From NCBI RefSeq assembly GCF_001517405.1, contig NZ_LN907829.1:62001-126000 (forward strand): a stretch of 64,000 bases of DNA, given 5' to 3'. Position numbers and translations under genes: made by a program. The notes under the pieces were generated by a model. The model was not told where the DNA came from and ran no database searches. It was given only the letters and a program-made list of their open reading frames with translations. Origin of the DNA: Duffyella gerundensis. Its GTDB lineage: Bacteria > Pseudomonadota > Gammaproteobacteria > Enterobacterales > Enterobacteriaceae. Shown piece by piece: positions 44,824 through 53,610 of the stretch (position 1 is its first letter; every line of letters starts with the position of its first letter).

Positions 44824-45300
44824 TTACAGATCAAGGTCTGAAAGGCCCGGATGATCGTCCGGACGGCGTCCCAGTGGCCAGAAAAATTTGCGCTCACTTT
44901 CTTTAATTGGCATGTCATTGATTGATGCGAAGCGTCTTTTCATAAGTCCGTCAGCTTCAAACTCCCAGTTTTCATTGCCGTAAGAGCGGAACCAGTTACC
45001 CGAATCGTCGTGCCATTCGTAGGCATAACGAACTGCTATGCGATTGCCGCCAAATGCCCAGAGTTCTTTGATTAGGCGGTACTCATGCTCTTTTTTCCAT
45101 TTGCGCTCAAGAAAGCCCTGGGCTTCGTCACGGTTTTTTGCAAATTCAGCCCGGTTACGCCATTTAGTATCCAGAGTGTAGGCCAGTGCCACTCTTGCAG
45201 CATCCCGTGTGTTCCAGCCATCTTCGGCGAGGCGTACCTTCTCTGTCGCTGTTGCCAGAGTAAACGGCGGTAATGGTGGACGTGCCTGTGATCCCGTCAT
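44824..45300 (-). CDS. DUF1348 (NTF2-like) protein
   Basis: 158 residues. The DUF1348 signature is evident: LPPFTLATATEKVRLAEDGW, LDTKWRNRAEF, FLERKWKKEHEYRLIKELWA, VRYAYEWHDDSGNWFRSYGN, NWEFEADGLMKRRFASIND. NTF2 fold; bacterial members often neighbour TetR regulators and are linked to stress or small-molecule metabolism, with no proven reaction. It is cotranscribed with the broken TetR gene upstream on the minus strand (gap 52 bp). Confidence 0.88.
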   Translation of the reverse strand: MTGSQARPPLPPFTLATATEKVRLAEDGWNTRDAARVALAYTLDTKWRNRAEFAKNRDEAQGFLERKWKKEHEYRLIKELWAFGGNRIAVRYAYEWHDDSGNWFRSYGNENWEFEADGLMKRRFASINDMPIKESERKFFWPLGRRPDDHPGLSDLDL

Positions 45301-45352
45301 TTAAAGACTCCTGTAATCATTGTTTAAAATTCAGAGTGGTTTTATACCGGAC

Positions 45353-45921
45353 TTACGGAGAGACCTGCTTAAGCAGCATCTGCGCAATTTCTCTCGCGTT
45401 ATCTGCAGCATCAGGATCCCCCATGACATAAGATGTCGTAATTGCTCCCTCAATGAGAATCAGCAACTTTCTGGACAAATCTTCCGGATGTTGAATATTC
45501 AGCTGTTTTGAAAGTTCGCCGACATAATCCAGCAACTTTTGTTTATGCATCTTTGCTAACTGGCAACGGGGTCCTCGGGATCACCCGTTTCTCCGGCTGT
45601 ATTGATAAACGCACAACCACGGAAACCCTCAGATTTAAACCAGCTGTTGAGCACCGTAAATATATTCAGGATGCGATCCTGTGGCGTATTGCCTTTATCT
45701 GTCTCTGTTCTGAACCAATACATCCATCGCTCGTCGCGCACACTCAGTGCGGCAGTTGCAATGTCCTCCTTACCTGAAAATTGTCGATAAATACTTTTCC
45801 TTGCCACTCCTGAGGTCTTAACAATAAGGTCCATGCCAGTGGCATGAATACCGTTCTTATAGATAAGCTCTTCAGCAGTTTTAAGGATCTTTTCACGGGT
45901 ATTGCCTGACGTCATGTTCAT
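45353..45921 (-). pseudogene. TetR-family regulator, frameshifted
   Basis: It starts at ATG 45921 (or 45915). The N-terminal helix-turn-helix is intact: TREKILKTAEELIYKNGIHA, MDLIVKTSGVARKSIYRQFS. The ligand domain reaches FRGCAFINTAGETGDPEDPV near 45565 and is then shifted; the rest (QLAKMHKQKLLDYVGELSKQ to MLLKQVSP) is in another frame, ending at 45353. One base lost or gained at about 45559-45575 explains it. As it stands a shortened protein of about 120 residues is made. It probably represses itself and the DUF1348 gene through the palindrome at 45931. Confidence 0.85.
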
Positions 45922-45930
45922 GACGAGAAG

Positions 45931-45948
45931 GTAGAATGATTGTTCTAC
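45931..45948. promoter_or_regulatory. TetR-type operator palindrome
   Basis: GTAGAA-tgattg-TTCTAC lies 9 bp upstream of the TetR start. Exact 6-bp inverted arms around a 6-base centre are typical of autoregulated TetR genes. Confidence 0.7.
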
Positions 45949-45990
45949 CCCTGTCAATAAGTTTTGCATCATTGAAGTTTCTAATGACAA

Positions 45991-46329
45991 TAATTCTTAG
46001 GAAATGCTCTTAATAACAGTGAGTTAATTCAGTATCAGGCACAAGCCTGATTTACTTTGATGAGAAACCGATGAAGGCAGCTGCACAAAGGTAAAAAGTC
46101 AGACGAGCTCGTCTACGCGCACAGTGGCTGTAACATAAGCCGGGGTAGCTGGCTTGCGTAATGGATGGATTAACTCCGTATAAAAAGGATGAGAAGTACT
46201 GCTGAAATGATGATGCCGGCCTGTTGGAGGGGTTTTGATGACATTTTGCGTATATCAGTTATAAGAACAATGCATCCCTAAAGCGCGGCGAAATAATGGC
46301 TGATGGAGTGTCCAATGCATAAATATGAA
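45991..46329. other. Intergenic region, right part of cargo block
   Basis: No gene is supported between the TetR promoter and the right-hand dispersed repeat. Confidence 0.45.
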
Positions 46330-46357
46330 GGTCCGCTGATCGCTCTTAGCGGACATT
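46330..46357. repeat. Dispersed GTCCGC/GCGGAC repeat, right boundary of cargo
   Basis: GGTCCGCTGATCGCTCTTAG followed by CGGACATT; arms GTCCGCT and AGCGGAC. It is the right bracket of the cargo block at 42.1-46.4 kb. Confidence 0.7.
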
Positions 46358-46411
46358 TCATTCTCTGAATAAAGAAGTCTTTCATCGTCAGCCACTGGCT
46401 TTAGAGCTAAT

Positions 46412-46441
46412 AAAAAACCGGCCTTACAGGCCGGTTTTTTT
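46412..46441. terminator. Bidirectional terminator at the end of the main T4SS operon
   Basis: AAAAAACCGGCC-TTACA-GGCCGGTTTTTT: a stem with an A-run and a T-run on either side, 21 bp past the stop of the last minus-strand gene of the TraC operon. Confidence 0.9.
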
Positions 46442-46461
46442 ATCAGAGATGACAACAGACA

Positions 46462-46857
46462 TTAATCCTCGAACACGCTGTTAACCCAGAGCGTCATGTA
46501 AACCATATCCGCCGCGTCGGGCACGTTGACGTACCAGCGGGGCGAGTCAAATTCGTCGTCCAGCGGCAGGCTGGCGCGGCCCTCCTGGGTCAGAAGAATG
46601 TCCGCGCGCTTTCCCCGGCCATCCTCCAGATGAATGGCGACGCAGCTGTTTTTCCCGATCCGGTGCGGATTGCAGGTAATGGCGACCGGTGACTGAAGAC
46701 GATCCTTCAGCGCGCCTTTCATCGCCTCAAGCCGCTCCTGCGTGCTCTGCGTGGTGACAGGTTCGCCCTGCGGATACAGGCCGAAAAGCGTTGGCGTCGG
46801 CGTCTCGTCGGCCGCCGGGTTTTGTGTTACGGGGCGCGCGTATTTAAGCTTAATCAT
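46462..46857 (-). CDS. Conserved-position T4SS operon protein of unknown function
   Basis: 131 residues, soluble, no signal peptide. It begins MIKLKYARPVTQNPAADETP and contains VAITCNPHRIGKNSCVAIHL and RWYVNVPDAADMVYMTLWVN. Its start overlaps the stop of the TraC-like ATPase gene (ATGA), so it is translated with it. I do not recognise a named family. It ends the operon just before a strong terminator. Confidence 0.7.
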   Translation of the reverse strand: MIKLKYARPVTQNPAADETPTPTLFGLYPQGEPVTTQSTQERLEAMKGALKDRLQSPVAITCNPHRIGKNSCVAIHLEDGRGKRADILLTQEGRASLPLDDEFDSPRWYVNVPDAADMVYMTLWVNSVFED

Positions 46858-49706
46858 GCGGTCAGCTTCTCTCTTTTATCGTTGTATTCCGGCATCCCTG
46901 CCAACTCAGCCGTCATCAGTCCACGCAGACGATCCAGTTTTCTTGCTACGAGAATAGCAGCATCCAGCTCCGAACAGTTATGTTTACGCATCAACGCCTT
47001 GCGCTCGGCCTTCTCTTCTTTCTCCGTCATGCCCAGCGCCAGAAACAGGCTGGGCGGCACGGCCCGGAACAGCGCCTGCATTTTTTTCGACAGCACCACG
47101 CCCTCGGTGTAGCACCCGGAAAGCTTGCTGGCGGAAAGCAGCACGGCCTTTTCCTCGTCGGAAAGGGTGCGGAAGCGGGCGATGTCCTCCACCTCTTTTT
47201 TCGGCATGGTCAGGCAGATCCACCATTCGGCCATGTTCAGCATTTTAGCCGCTGCTGCCGGGTAATCCTCAAGGTTCTGGGTGGAGAGCCAGAGCCAGGC
47301 CCCGAGCTTACGCCACATCTTGACCACCTTGGTCATGTACGGCGCCAGGAGCGGGTTGACGGTCAATATATGCGACTCATCTGCCGTAAACACGATGTCG
47401 CGCTCAAGGTACTGGTCACGCTCCGCGATGTTGTTGATGGTGTTGGTCAGGGACACCATGGTCAGCGCCATCTGGGCCTCATACCCCTCGCGGGCCAGGT
47501 GGCCGAGGTCGATGAGCGTGACGTCCACCTCCGGCCACAGCGATCCCTCCCTGTTAAACAGCTCGGCCTCAAAGCTGCCGGGCTGGGTGAACATGCCCAG
47601 CGACTCCGCCATCTCCGCCGCCTTGGCCCGACGCGACTCGTTACGCACCTGGCCGCCGTCGACGGCCTCGTCAGTGGAAATGAGGTTCAGGGCGTTCTGC
47701 AGGTCGCTGGGCAGCATCTGGCGGTTTTCATCCAGGGTCTGACGGGCGGCCATCAGCAGGGCTTCGCGGATCATGGCCCGGTCGGCGCGCCTGAGCGCGG
47801 CGTCTTCCTTTGGATCGCCGCCGGTGATCATCATGCGGGCGGAGATTTCCATTTCGCCCAGGATGTCGCGCTTTTCATTGTCCTCCCCCTCGTCGTCCTC
47901 ATCGATCTCCGGCAGGTCGCTTTCGTCCACCGCCAGCGGCGGGGCGTCGCTTTCAAACAGCTTGTGCGCGTCGGCGAACGGCGGCAGGGTCACGCCGCTG
48001 CCCGGCTTGACGCTGACCTTGTTCACCGTGAGGCCGAGGCTTTCAAAGTAGTCCGCCGTCAGGCCGAAGCTGTTGCCGGCCTCGGCGATGAACAGGCGCG
48101 GGCGCTGAACGGCCATCAGCTGGCAGAGCATCGAGCACAGGGTGGCCGACTTGCCCGCCCCGGTTGGCCCGAACAGCAGCATGTGCGCGTTCTGCGAACG
48201 GTCGTGTTTGTTCAGGGGATCGAAGTTCAGCACGTCGCCGCCCCGGTTAAAAAAGCTGAAGCCCGGGTTGCCGGTGCCGGTTTCACGCCCGGTGACGGGC
48301 AGCAGGCCGGCAAGGTGCTGGACCCACGTCAGGCGGGTGTACCAGTTCTTTTTGTCGTGCTGCGGGTTAAAGCACATCGGCAGCGCGCGCAGCCAGGCAT
48401 TCAGCGGGCCGACCTCGTGCTCGGCGCGAACGGGCTGCAGCCCCTCGTTGAGCAGCACCGTGGAAAGCTCGATGCGCTTGCGGTTCATCTCCTTTATGTC
48501 CCTGGCCTGCAGGAAAAACGTAATGCCGGCGCGGTACAGCTTGTGCCGGTTGCCCAGCAGCTCCTTCACGGCGGCCACGTCCTGGCGCACGCGCCCCGAC
48601 TCGGTGTTTTCCCCGATGGCGTTCTTTGCCAGCCGGTTAAACTTCTCCTCCAGCGTGTCCTGCGGCTCCGCGATGATGGTCATGCACAGCATGGTGCCCT
48701 CGGGAAACATGTCCATCAGGGCGTTGACCTTTTTCTCGCCCCGGCTTTTCTCGCCGGTCAGCGTGCCGGGCTCGGGCGGCTTGCGCAGCCGCTCAACCGT
48801 CAGGGCCGAGTGGGCCAGGTTATCGAGCCACCACACGCCGTTTTCCACGTCCGAACGCGGCGGCGTGAACAGCAGCGTCTCGGAGAAGTCGTTTTCCACG
48901 GGGATCATGCCGTCGGGCGTGTTGCGGCTGTCCTCGTAGGCCGCCGCGCGGTAAAACTGCTCCCGGTCCATGCCCTCCGGCGCCGGGTTAAACAGGCGCA
49001 GGAGCCAGGCGTGCACCTGCAGGCCGTTCTGCCGCGTGCAGCCGATGTTGACGCTGGAGAGCGCGCCGCACAGCCTTTCGCACGCCTGGTTCAGCATGCC
49101 GACCGGCGGCATTACGTCGCGGCTGTTTTTCTCCACCCAGCGGTACACGATCATGCGGGTACGGCGCTGCTGGCCGCGCCACGGCTGGCCGGTGATAAGC
49201 TTGTCCACAAACAGCCCCTGCGGGCGGGAGATGCCGCGCAGGTGGCTTTCGGTTTCCTTCAGCCACGCCTCGGTAAAATCCGTGTGCTGCGCATGCGGCT
49301 TAACGTACCCGCGCAGCCTGTCCAGGTAGGCGTCCACGTCGTTTTCGTCCTGGCAGAAAAACTGCACGATCCAGGGGTTGGCCTCGATGTCGTCAAAGCT
49401 GTCCTGCAGCGCGTCCTCAACCACGTCCCGGATCTGCTCCAGGCGCGCGTCGGGACGCCCCTCGGTGGCAACCGGGGTGATATCGTACACGGCCCCGACC
49501 GAGACGCCGTCGTCCAGCAGAAGGCACTGATCCTCGTCCAGAAACTCCGCCCACGGCAGGTAGTCCACGATCGACGGATTGTGCGAGTACACCTGCCTTT
49601 CGTCGCCCCGCGTCATTTTTCCCGGGCGCGCCAGCGGCTCCGGGCCGTCCTGCTCCGGCGCGGCCTGTCCGGCCGGCCGGTTTTTCTTAAAGAGTCCGAA
49701 CATCAC
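46854..49706 (-). CDS. T4SS ATPase, TraC/VirB4-like, TIGR03744 (PFL_4706) family
   Basis: 950 residues. The N-terminal half (VDYLPWAEFLDEDQCLLLDD, then GAVYDITP) is the TraC_F_IV-type region. The C-terminal half is a RecA-like motor: Walker A LLFGPTGAGKSATL (about residues 505-518), an acidic insert (EIDEDDEGEDNEKRD), and Walker B-like DIVFTADESHILTVNP. It powers assembly of the conjugation channel and pilus from the inner face of the membrane. It overlaps the lipoprotein gene upstream and the 131-residue gene downstream by 4 bases each. Confidence 0.95.
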   Translation of the reverse strand: MMFGLFKKNRPAGQAAPEQDGPEPLARPGKMTRGDERQVYSHNPSIVDYLPWAEFLDEDQCLLLDDGVSVGAVYDITPVATEGRPDARLEQIRDVVEDALQDSFDDIEANPWIVQFFCQDENDVDAYLDRLRGYVKPHAQHTDFTEAWLKETESHLRGISRPQGLFVDKLITGQPWRGQQRRTRMIVYRWVEKNSRDVMPPVGMLNQACERLCGALSSVNIGCTRQNGLQVHAWLLRLFNPAPEGMDREQFYRAAAYEDSRNTPDGMIPVENDFSETLLFTPPRSDVENGVWWLDNLAHSALTVERLRKPPEPGTLTGEKSRGEKKVNALMDMFPEGTMLCMTIIAEPQDTLEEKFNRLAKNAIGENTESGRVRQDVAAVKELLGNRHKLYRAGITFFLQARDIKEMNRKRIELSTVLLNEGLQPVRAEHEVGPLNAWLRALPMCFNPQHDKKNWYTRLTWVQHLAGLLPVTGRETGTGNPGFSFFNRGGDVLNFDPLNKHDRSQNAHMLLFGPTGAGKSATLCSMLCQLMAVQRPRLFIAEAGNSFGLTADYFESLGLTVNKVSVKPGSGVTLPPFADAHKLFESDAPPLAVDESDLPEIDEDDEGEDNEKRDILGEMEISARMMITGGDPKEDAALRRADRAMIREALLMAARQTLDENRQMLPSDLQNALNLISTDEAVDGGQVRNESRRAKAAEMAESLGMFTQPGSFEAELFNREGSLWPEVDVTLIDLGHLAREGYEAQMALTMVSLTNTINNIAERDQYLERDIVFTADESHILTVNPLLAPYMTKVVKMWRKLGAWLWLSTQNLEDYPAAAAKMLNMAEWWICLTMPKKEVEDIARFRTLSDEEKAVLLSASKLSGCYTEGVVLSKKMQALFRAVPPSLFLALGMTEKEEKAERKALMRKHNCSELDAAILVARKLDRLRGLMTAELAGMPEYNDKREKLTA

Positions 49707-50119
49707 AGCGCCTCCGTGCGTTCGCCAGGCATCGCGTACTGCGTCTGGTCATAGAAGGGGAAAACGGTGCTGTAGCCCGGCACGGGCGTGTTGCCCTGCG
49801 CCAGGTGCGGGAAAACGTACATCACCATGTCGGGATTCGGCAGGCGCGGAAACTGCTGGCTGATCTCCGACTCCTGGGTGCGGCTGTAGCTGCGATCGTC
49901 GCCGGCCGTCGCCTGTTGTTCGTTATCGGTCAGGGCGCGGCGCAGGGCGGCGCGCCCCTCCACGCCGCGCGACGGGCCGCTTTCGCCGTCCGTGCCCTTC
50001 CAGAGCTCCAGCATGTTGCTGTCGCCCGCCGGCAGCATCTCATCCTTTGACGTGGAGCAGCCCGTCAGGGTGGCGGCCGCGACCAGCACAAAAACGCCGA
50101 GTGTTACTGAAATCTGCAT
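49703..50119 (-). CDS. Conjugative transfer lipoprotein, TIGR03751 family
   Basis: 138 residues. The lipobox LTGC at about 18-21 follows a hydrophobic signal (LGVFVLVAAAT), so the mature protein is anchored by Cys21. The C-terminal part has RLPNPDMVMYVFPHLAQGNT, typical of this GI-type T4SS family. It probably has the VirB7/TraV role at the outer-membrane core complex. It overlaps the ATPase gene by four bases. Confidence 0.9.
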   Translation of the reverse strand: MQISVTLGVFVLVAAATLTGCSTSKDEMLPAGDSNMLELWKGTDGESGPSRGVEGRAALRRALTDNEQQATAGDDRSYSRTQESEISQQFPRLPNPDMVMYVFPHLAQGNTPVPGYSTVFPFYDQTQYAMPGERTEAL

Positions 50120-50130
50120 GTCACTTCTCC

Positions 50131-51672
50131 TCAGTCGAGCCCGCCGGTGCTGCCGTCTTCACCGGGCAGGGTGAAGTCGTAGCGCACCTTGCGGCCCTTG
50201 TCTTCATAGTCAATTGCCAGCTCGCGGGTGATGTGCACGGCGAGGTGCGCGCCCGGCTGAACGTAAATGGCGTCAAAGGTCTGGCCGTAGCGCTGCTTCA
50301 CCCACTCGGTGATCTCGTCGGAGCTGCCGGAAATCGCCTTGCCGAGCACGGCCTGTCCGGCGTCGCCGGTCAGCGTGGAGGTGACGCCGCCGTAGGCGTT
50401 GGTCTGGCTGGTCTGCTGGTTCTGGCCCACCGCATCGCCGGCCGCGCCGGCGGCGCCCAGCAGGCCCAGCGTCGGCAGGTACGTGGACGCGTTGGATTTA
50501 CGCGTGCCGGAAATGCACGGAATGCCGTTCTCGTCGGAAATCCAGCCGATGCCGCCGTTGGTGCCGGTGTCTTTACCGCCGTTCTGTGCGTTCTGACCGT
50601 TGCCGGACTTGCCGCTGCGGTCGGGCTTCGGCAGCGTCCGCACCGTGCCGTCGGTGAACACAAAGGTAATGCTGCTGACCTGGCCCCTGACGCAGGACAG
50701 GGTCCAGTCGCCCGAGGCCGTGCCGGACACGATGGCGCCCTCCACGTCCGGGAGCTCGATGCCGTTGGCGGTCAGGTTGTCTTTGCCGATAAGCACCTTG
50801 AAGGGATACGGATCGGTCACGGTGCCGTTGACCGGCACGCGGCCCAGCAGGGCGGTCATGGCGCGGCTGCCGATGAGCGTGGAGTTTTCCGGCAGGGTGT
50901 AGACCGGCTCGGCCTCGTCTTCCTCACCCTTTTCGCTGGTTGAACCCTTAACCTGCTGTTCGTAGTTTGCCTTCTGTCGGGTGACGGCATTTTCGCTCAT
51001 GAAGGAGGTCGGGAAGGCCGTTGTGCCGCCGGCGCTGGCAGAGCCGTTGCCGCTGCCGCCCTGCCCGGACTGGGTGCTTTTACCGTCCTGCGGCGTTACC
51101 CACATCAGGCCGTCGCCGCCCGCCGCCGCCGCGCCGCCGCTGCCGGCGCCCATGCCGTCCAGCCCGAGGCCCAGCGGAATGTCGCCGTCCTGGCCGCCGG
51201 CCTTGTCGGCCAGCCCCTTGCCGGTTTTCTGCAGCTGGGAGGTCAGATCGTTGATTTTTGACGTCAGCGCGTTCTGCTGCTGGCGCAGCTGCTTTTCGCG
51301 GTCGCTGAAGCCCTTCTGAACGCCCTGAACGGCCTCGTTAACCTGCCCGGACACGTTCTGATTCCGCTCGCGCAGCTTTTTATTCTCGTCCAGCAGGTCG
51401 GCGTTCTGTTTGTTCAGCGTGGCCTGCTGCTGCCGCACGGCGTTCAGGGATCCCACGATGGTTTTCAGCGTGTCCTGCGGCGTGTCGCCCTCGACGCCGA
51501 GCGCCTTCAGCTCCTGCGGGGAGAGGTTCGCCAGCGCCGGGTCGGCCTGCGCCGCCGTCTGCGCGGCGGGCTCGGGCGCCTTGCTGTTATGGCTTTTGAC
51601 CGCGATAAAACCGCCGGCGACGAGCACCGCCGGCATCAGGACCTTAACCAGGCCGTTTGACTTAATCTTCAT
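50131..51672 (-). CDS. T4SS core protein, VirB10/TraB-like, TIGR03752 (PFL_4705) family
   Basis: 513 residues. One N-terminal membrane anchor (VLMPAVLVAGGFIAVKS), a coiled coil at about 75-150 (LNKQNADLLDENKKLRERNQ; REKQLRQQQNALTSKINDLT), a Gly/Ala-rich linker, then a TraB/VirB10-like beta-barrel domain (NSTLIGSRAMTALLGRVPVN, LACVRG-like LSCVRGQVSSITFVF). The C-terminus ends YDFTLPGEDGSTGGLD. It spans the periplasm and links the inner-membrane ATPases to the outer-membrane channel. It overlaps the TIGR03749 gene by 11 bases. Confidence 0.93.
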   Translation of the reverse strand: MKIKSNGLVKVLMPAVLVAGGFIAVKSHNSKAPEPAAQTAAQADPALANLSPQELKALGVEGDTPQDTLKTIVGSLNAVRQQQATLNKQNADLLDENKKLRERNQNVSGQVNEAVQGVQKGFSDREKQLRQQQNALTSKINDLTSQLQKTGKGLADKAGGQDGDIPLGLGLDGMGAGSGGAAAAGGDGLMWVTPQDGKSTQSGQGGSGNGSASAGGTTAFPTSFMSENAVTRQKANYEQQVKGSTSEKGEEDEAEPVYTLPENSTLIGSRAMTALLGRVPVNGTVTDPYPFKVLIGKDNLTANGIELPDVEGAIVSGTASGDWTLSCVRGQVSSITFVFTDGTVRTLPKPDRSGKSGNGQNAQNGGKDTGTNGGIGWISDENGIPCISGTRKSNASTYLPTLGLLGAAGAAGDAVGQNQQTSQTNAYGGVTSTLTGDAGQAVLGKAISGSSDEITEWVKQRYGQTFDAIYVQPGAHLAVHITRELAIDYEDKGRKVRYDFTLPGEDGSTGGLD

Positions 51673-52579
51673 AGCGGATCACCTTCTGGGCGGAACGGAC
51701 GGCCTTGCGGGCGGTGGACGGCTCGCGCACGAACGCCTCATCGGCGCGGCCGGCGGTGACCAGGTACAGCGTGGTGGTGTCCTCCGGCGTGCCGGCGGCG
51801 CCCAGCCAGCGGTGCTGGAAGGTGGCGGTGATAAACTGGCCCTGCAGCTCCCGCGGATCGAGCACGATCTTTTGGGAAGAGGTGTTGCGCACCCGCAGCG
51901 CCACCACGGTTCGCCCGGCCGCGCCCCAGCCGGCCACGGGTGACACGGTCACGGGCGCCGAGGGGTAAAGCGTGGTGATGCGGGACGGCAGGTGCGGATT
52001 AACCGGATGAATTCCGGGCACGCCTTCGACCGTGCGCACCGGGGCGTACAGGTTCTGCGCGGCGTAGCGCGTCAGCAGTACCGGAATGGGCGCCTTGTAG
52101 CTGACCTTTTTACGGCGAGCCGGCGCCCTGCCGGCGTCCTCGCCGGACGTCGGGGCAGCGTCAGCGGCGGCGCTGCCGGCCGTGCTGACGTCGCCGCTGT
52201 AAATGATTTTTACCGGCTCGGTCGGGCCCGTGCCGGCGGCGCGGACGTCCAGCAGGATCACTTCGCCCGACTCCATGTCCTGCAGCTGCAGGCGGGTTGC
52301 CGGAAAGTCGCTGTCGGCCTTCAGGTAGACCGCGCCGCCGGTGCTCTGCACGCGCAGCTTGCCGTTCAGCGCGGGCGGAAAGCCGACGCGCACGTTTTTA
52401 TCGGCAAAAATAACGCGCTCGGCGCCGGTTTTCAGGGGGATCTGCAGGGGAACGCGCTCCCACTTCATCAGCTCGTCGGCCCGAGCCGGCGCCGTGCCCA
52501 GTATGGCTGCCGGGATCAGCGTAAGCGACAGCGCCACCAGGCAGGCGCGGGAGCTGAACGTTAACGTTGAGCACATCAT
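51662..52579 (-). CDS. T4SS protein, TraK/VirB9-like, TIGR03749 (PFL_4704) family
   Basis: 305 residues with a signal peptide (CLVALSLTLIPAAILGTAPA). The N-terminal beta domain has the TraK-like pattern GAERVIFADKNVRVGFPPAL, GGAVYLKADSDFPATRLQLQ, SGEVILLDV. The C-terminal part (TVVALRVRNTSSQKIVLDPR, then FITATFQHRWLGAAG) is the outer-membrane complex portion. It is expected to form the core complex with the TIGR03752 and TIGR03751 proteins. The gene touches the TIGR03746 gene (one-base overlap). Confidence 0.92.
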   Translation of the reverse strand: MMCSTLTFSSRACLVALSLTLIPAAILGTAPARADELMKWERVPLQIPLKTGAERVIFADKNVRVGFPPALNGKLRVQSTGGAVYLKADSDFPATRLQLQDMESGEVILLDVRAAGTGPTEPVKIIYSGDVSTAGSAAADAAPTSGEDAGRAPARRKKVSYKAPIPVLLTRYAAQNLYAPVRTVEGVPGIHPVNPHLPSRITTLYPSAPVTVSPVAGWGAAGRTVVALRVRNTSSQKIVLDPRELQGQFITATFQHRWLGAAGTPEDTTTLYLVTAGRADEAFVREPSTARKAVRSAQKVIRYED

Positions 52580-53235
52580 CAGAACATCCCCTTGTTGGTG
52601 TGTTTTGGCAGCTCCGGGGCGGCGGAGAGGCGCTGCGGAATGCCGTCGTAGCAGTCCAGGGCCATGCCGAACGGGTTAGTCTCCGAGTCGCCGTCCCACC
52701 GGACGACCCTGATCGGGTAGCGCACGGTCACGCGCTTGACCGGCTCGGTGAGGTAGTATTCATCCGCGACCAGGTCCAGCTTCACGACCCAGTTATCGCG
52801 GTCAACCACCTTCACGCTGTTGGTGTCGTAGCCGCGGCCGGGAATTTCATAAACCACGCGGACGCGGTCGGTGAGCTCGTTTTTCTCTCCGCGCTGTTTC
52901 GCGTCTTCCTCAAGAAACGCCTTACACTGCGGCGTGAGGTAGGAGGACAGCGACTGAATGCGGGCGGGATAGTCAACCTTGCCGTTTTTGGGCCAGGCGT
53001 TGAGCTGCTGAAAAATGTAATAGGTAAAGCCGTACACCGTGGGCGGCGGTATTTCCCACCAGGGGCGGGTGCTGCCCTTGCGTAAATCCGGCGGGTTATG
53101 AATGGTCAGCTTTTCCGGGGCGCGCATCCAGCCGCCCAGGGCGGTCATCAGCAGTATCAGCAACACGACGCAGGCCGCCCGCAGGGTAAAAATATGCTGA
53201 TCGCGGCCCTTAACCGCGTGGCGAAAACGACTCAT
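52579..53235 (-). CDS. T4SS protein, TraE/VirB8-like, TIGR03746 (PFL_4703) family
   Basis: 218 residues from ATG 53235, chosen because it overlaps the TIGR03750 stop (ATGA) and precedes the anchor. One membrane helix (LRAACVVLLILLMTALGGWM, about 19-38) and a periplasmic domain (VYGFTYYIFQQLNAWPKNGK, YLTPQCKAFLEEDAKQRGEK, VRVVYEIPGRGYDTNSVKVV). Inner-membrane assembly factor of the mating channel. Confidence 0.92.
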   Translation of the reverse strand: MSRFRHAVKGRDQHIFTLRAACVVLLILLMTALGGWMRAPEKLTIHNPPDLRKGSTRPWWEIPPPTVYGFTYYIFQQLNAWPKNGKVDYPARIQSLSSYLTPQCKAFLEEDAKQRGEKNELTDRVRVVYEIPGRGYDTNSVKVVDRDNWVVKLDLVADEYYLTEPVKRVTVRYPIRVVRWDGDSETNPFGMALDCYDGIPQRLSAAPELPKHTNKGMF

Positions 53236-53597
53236 TTGATGCTCCTGATGCTCTTGCTGCGACGCAGGGACCAGCCCCGCGAGTCGATGATTAGTGAAGG
53301 ATCGCCGAAGCCCGTGCGGCGCATTTTCAGCGCCACCTGCTGCCACAGGTAGTTCTCGGGCTTGCCGCGCTTTCTGGCGGCGAGCCATCTGCCGCCGAAG
53401 GCGATCAGCACGAGCGGGAACAGCAGGGCCACCGTCGGGACAGCCAGCCAGCCAAAAATGAAGGCGAAGGGCAGGGAGAGCACAAAACCGATGCCCACCC
53501 CCGCCAGCGCCGCCATTCCCAACTCGGGGGTGGTAAACCCCCGAAAAACAACAGGCTCAGAGTTCAGGCGATCCGGCAGAAAGCGAATGGTCGCCAT
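53232..53597 (-). CDS. T4SS membrane protein, TraL-like, TIGR03750 family
   Basis: 121 residues from ATG 53597. It begins MATIRFLPDRLNSEPVVFRG, a TraL/VirB3-like amphipathic start, followed by two adjacent membrane helices (MAALAGVGIGFVLSLPFAFI; GWLAVPTVALLFPLVLIAFG) and a basic tail. VirB3/TraL proteins connect to the VirB4-type ATPase. It lies 13 bp after the TIGR03745 gene. Confidence 0.9.
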   Translation of the reverse strand: MATIRFLPDRLNSEPVVFRGFTTPELGMAALAGVGIGFVLSLPFAFIFGWLAVPTVALLFPLVLIAFGGRWLAARKRGKPENYLWQQVALKMRRTGFGDPSLIIDSRGWSLRRSKSIRSIK

Positions 53598-53610
53598 CCG
53601 GATGCGCTCC

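Noticed and set aside
46980..49754. 924-codon open frame on the plus strand opposite the TraC-like ATPase
   Set aside because: A shadow of GC-rich coding DNA on the other strand: the composition is dominated by Arg/His/Ala/Val with no domain, and the minus-strand frame has clear Walker motifs and overlapping neighbours.
50047..50943. 298-codon plus-strand frame opposite the TIGR03752 gene
   Set aside because: Low-complexity Val/Ala/Gly/Arg composition without motifs; the minus-strand VirB10-like gene is complete.
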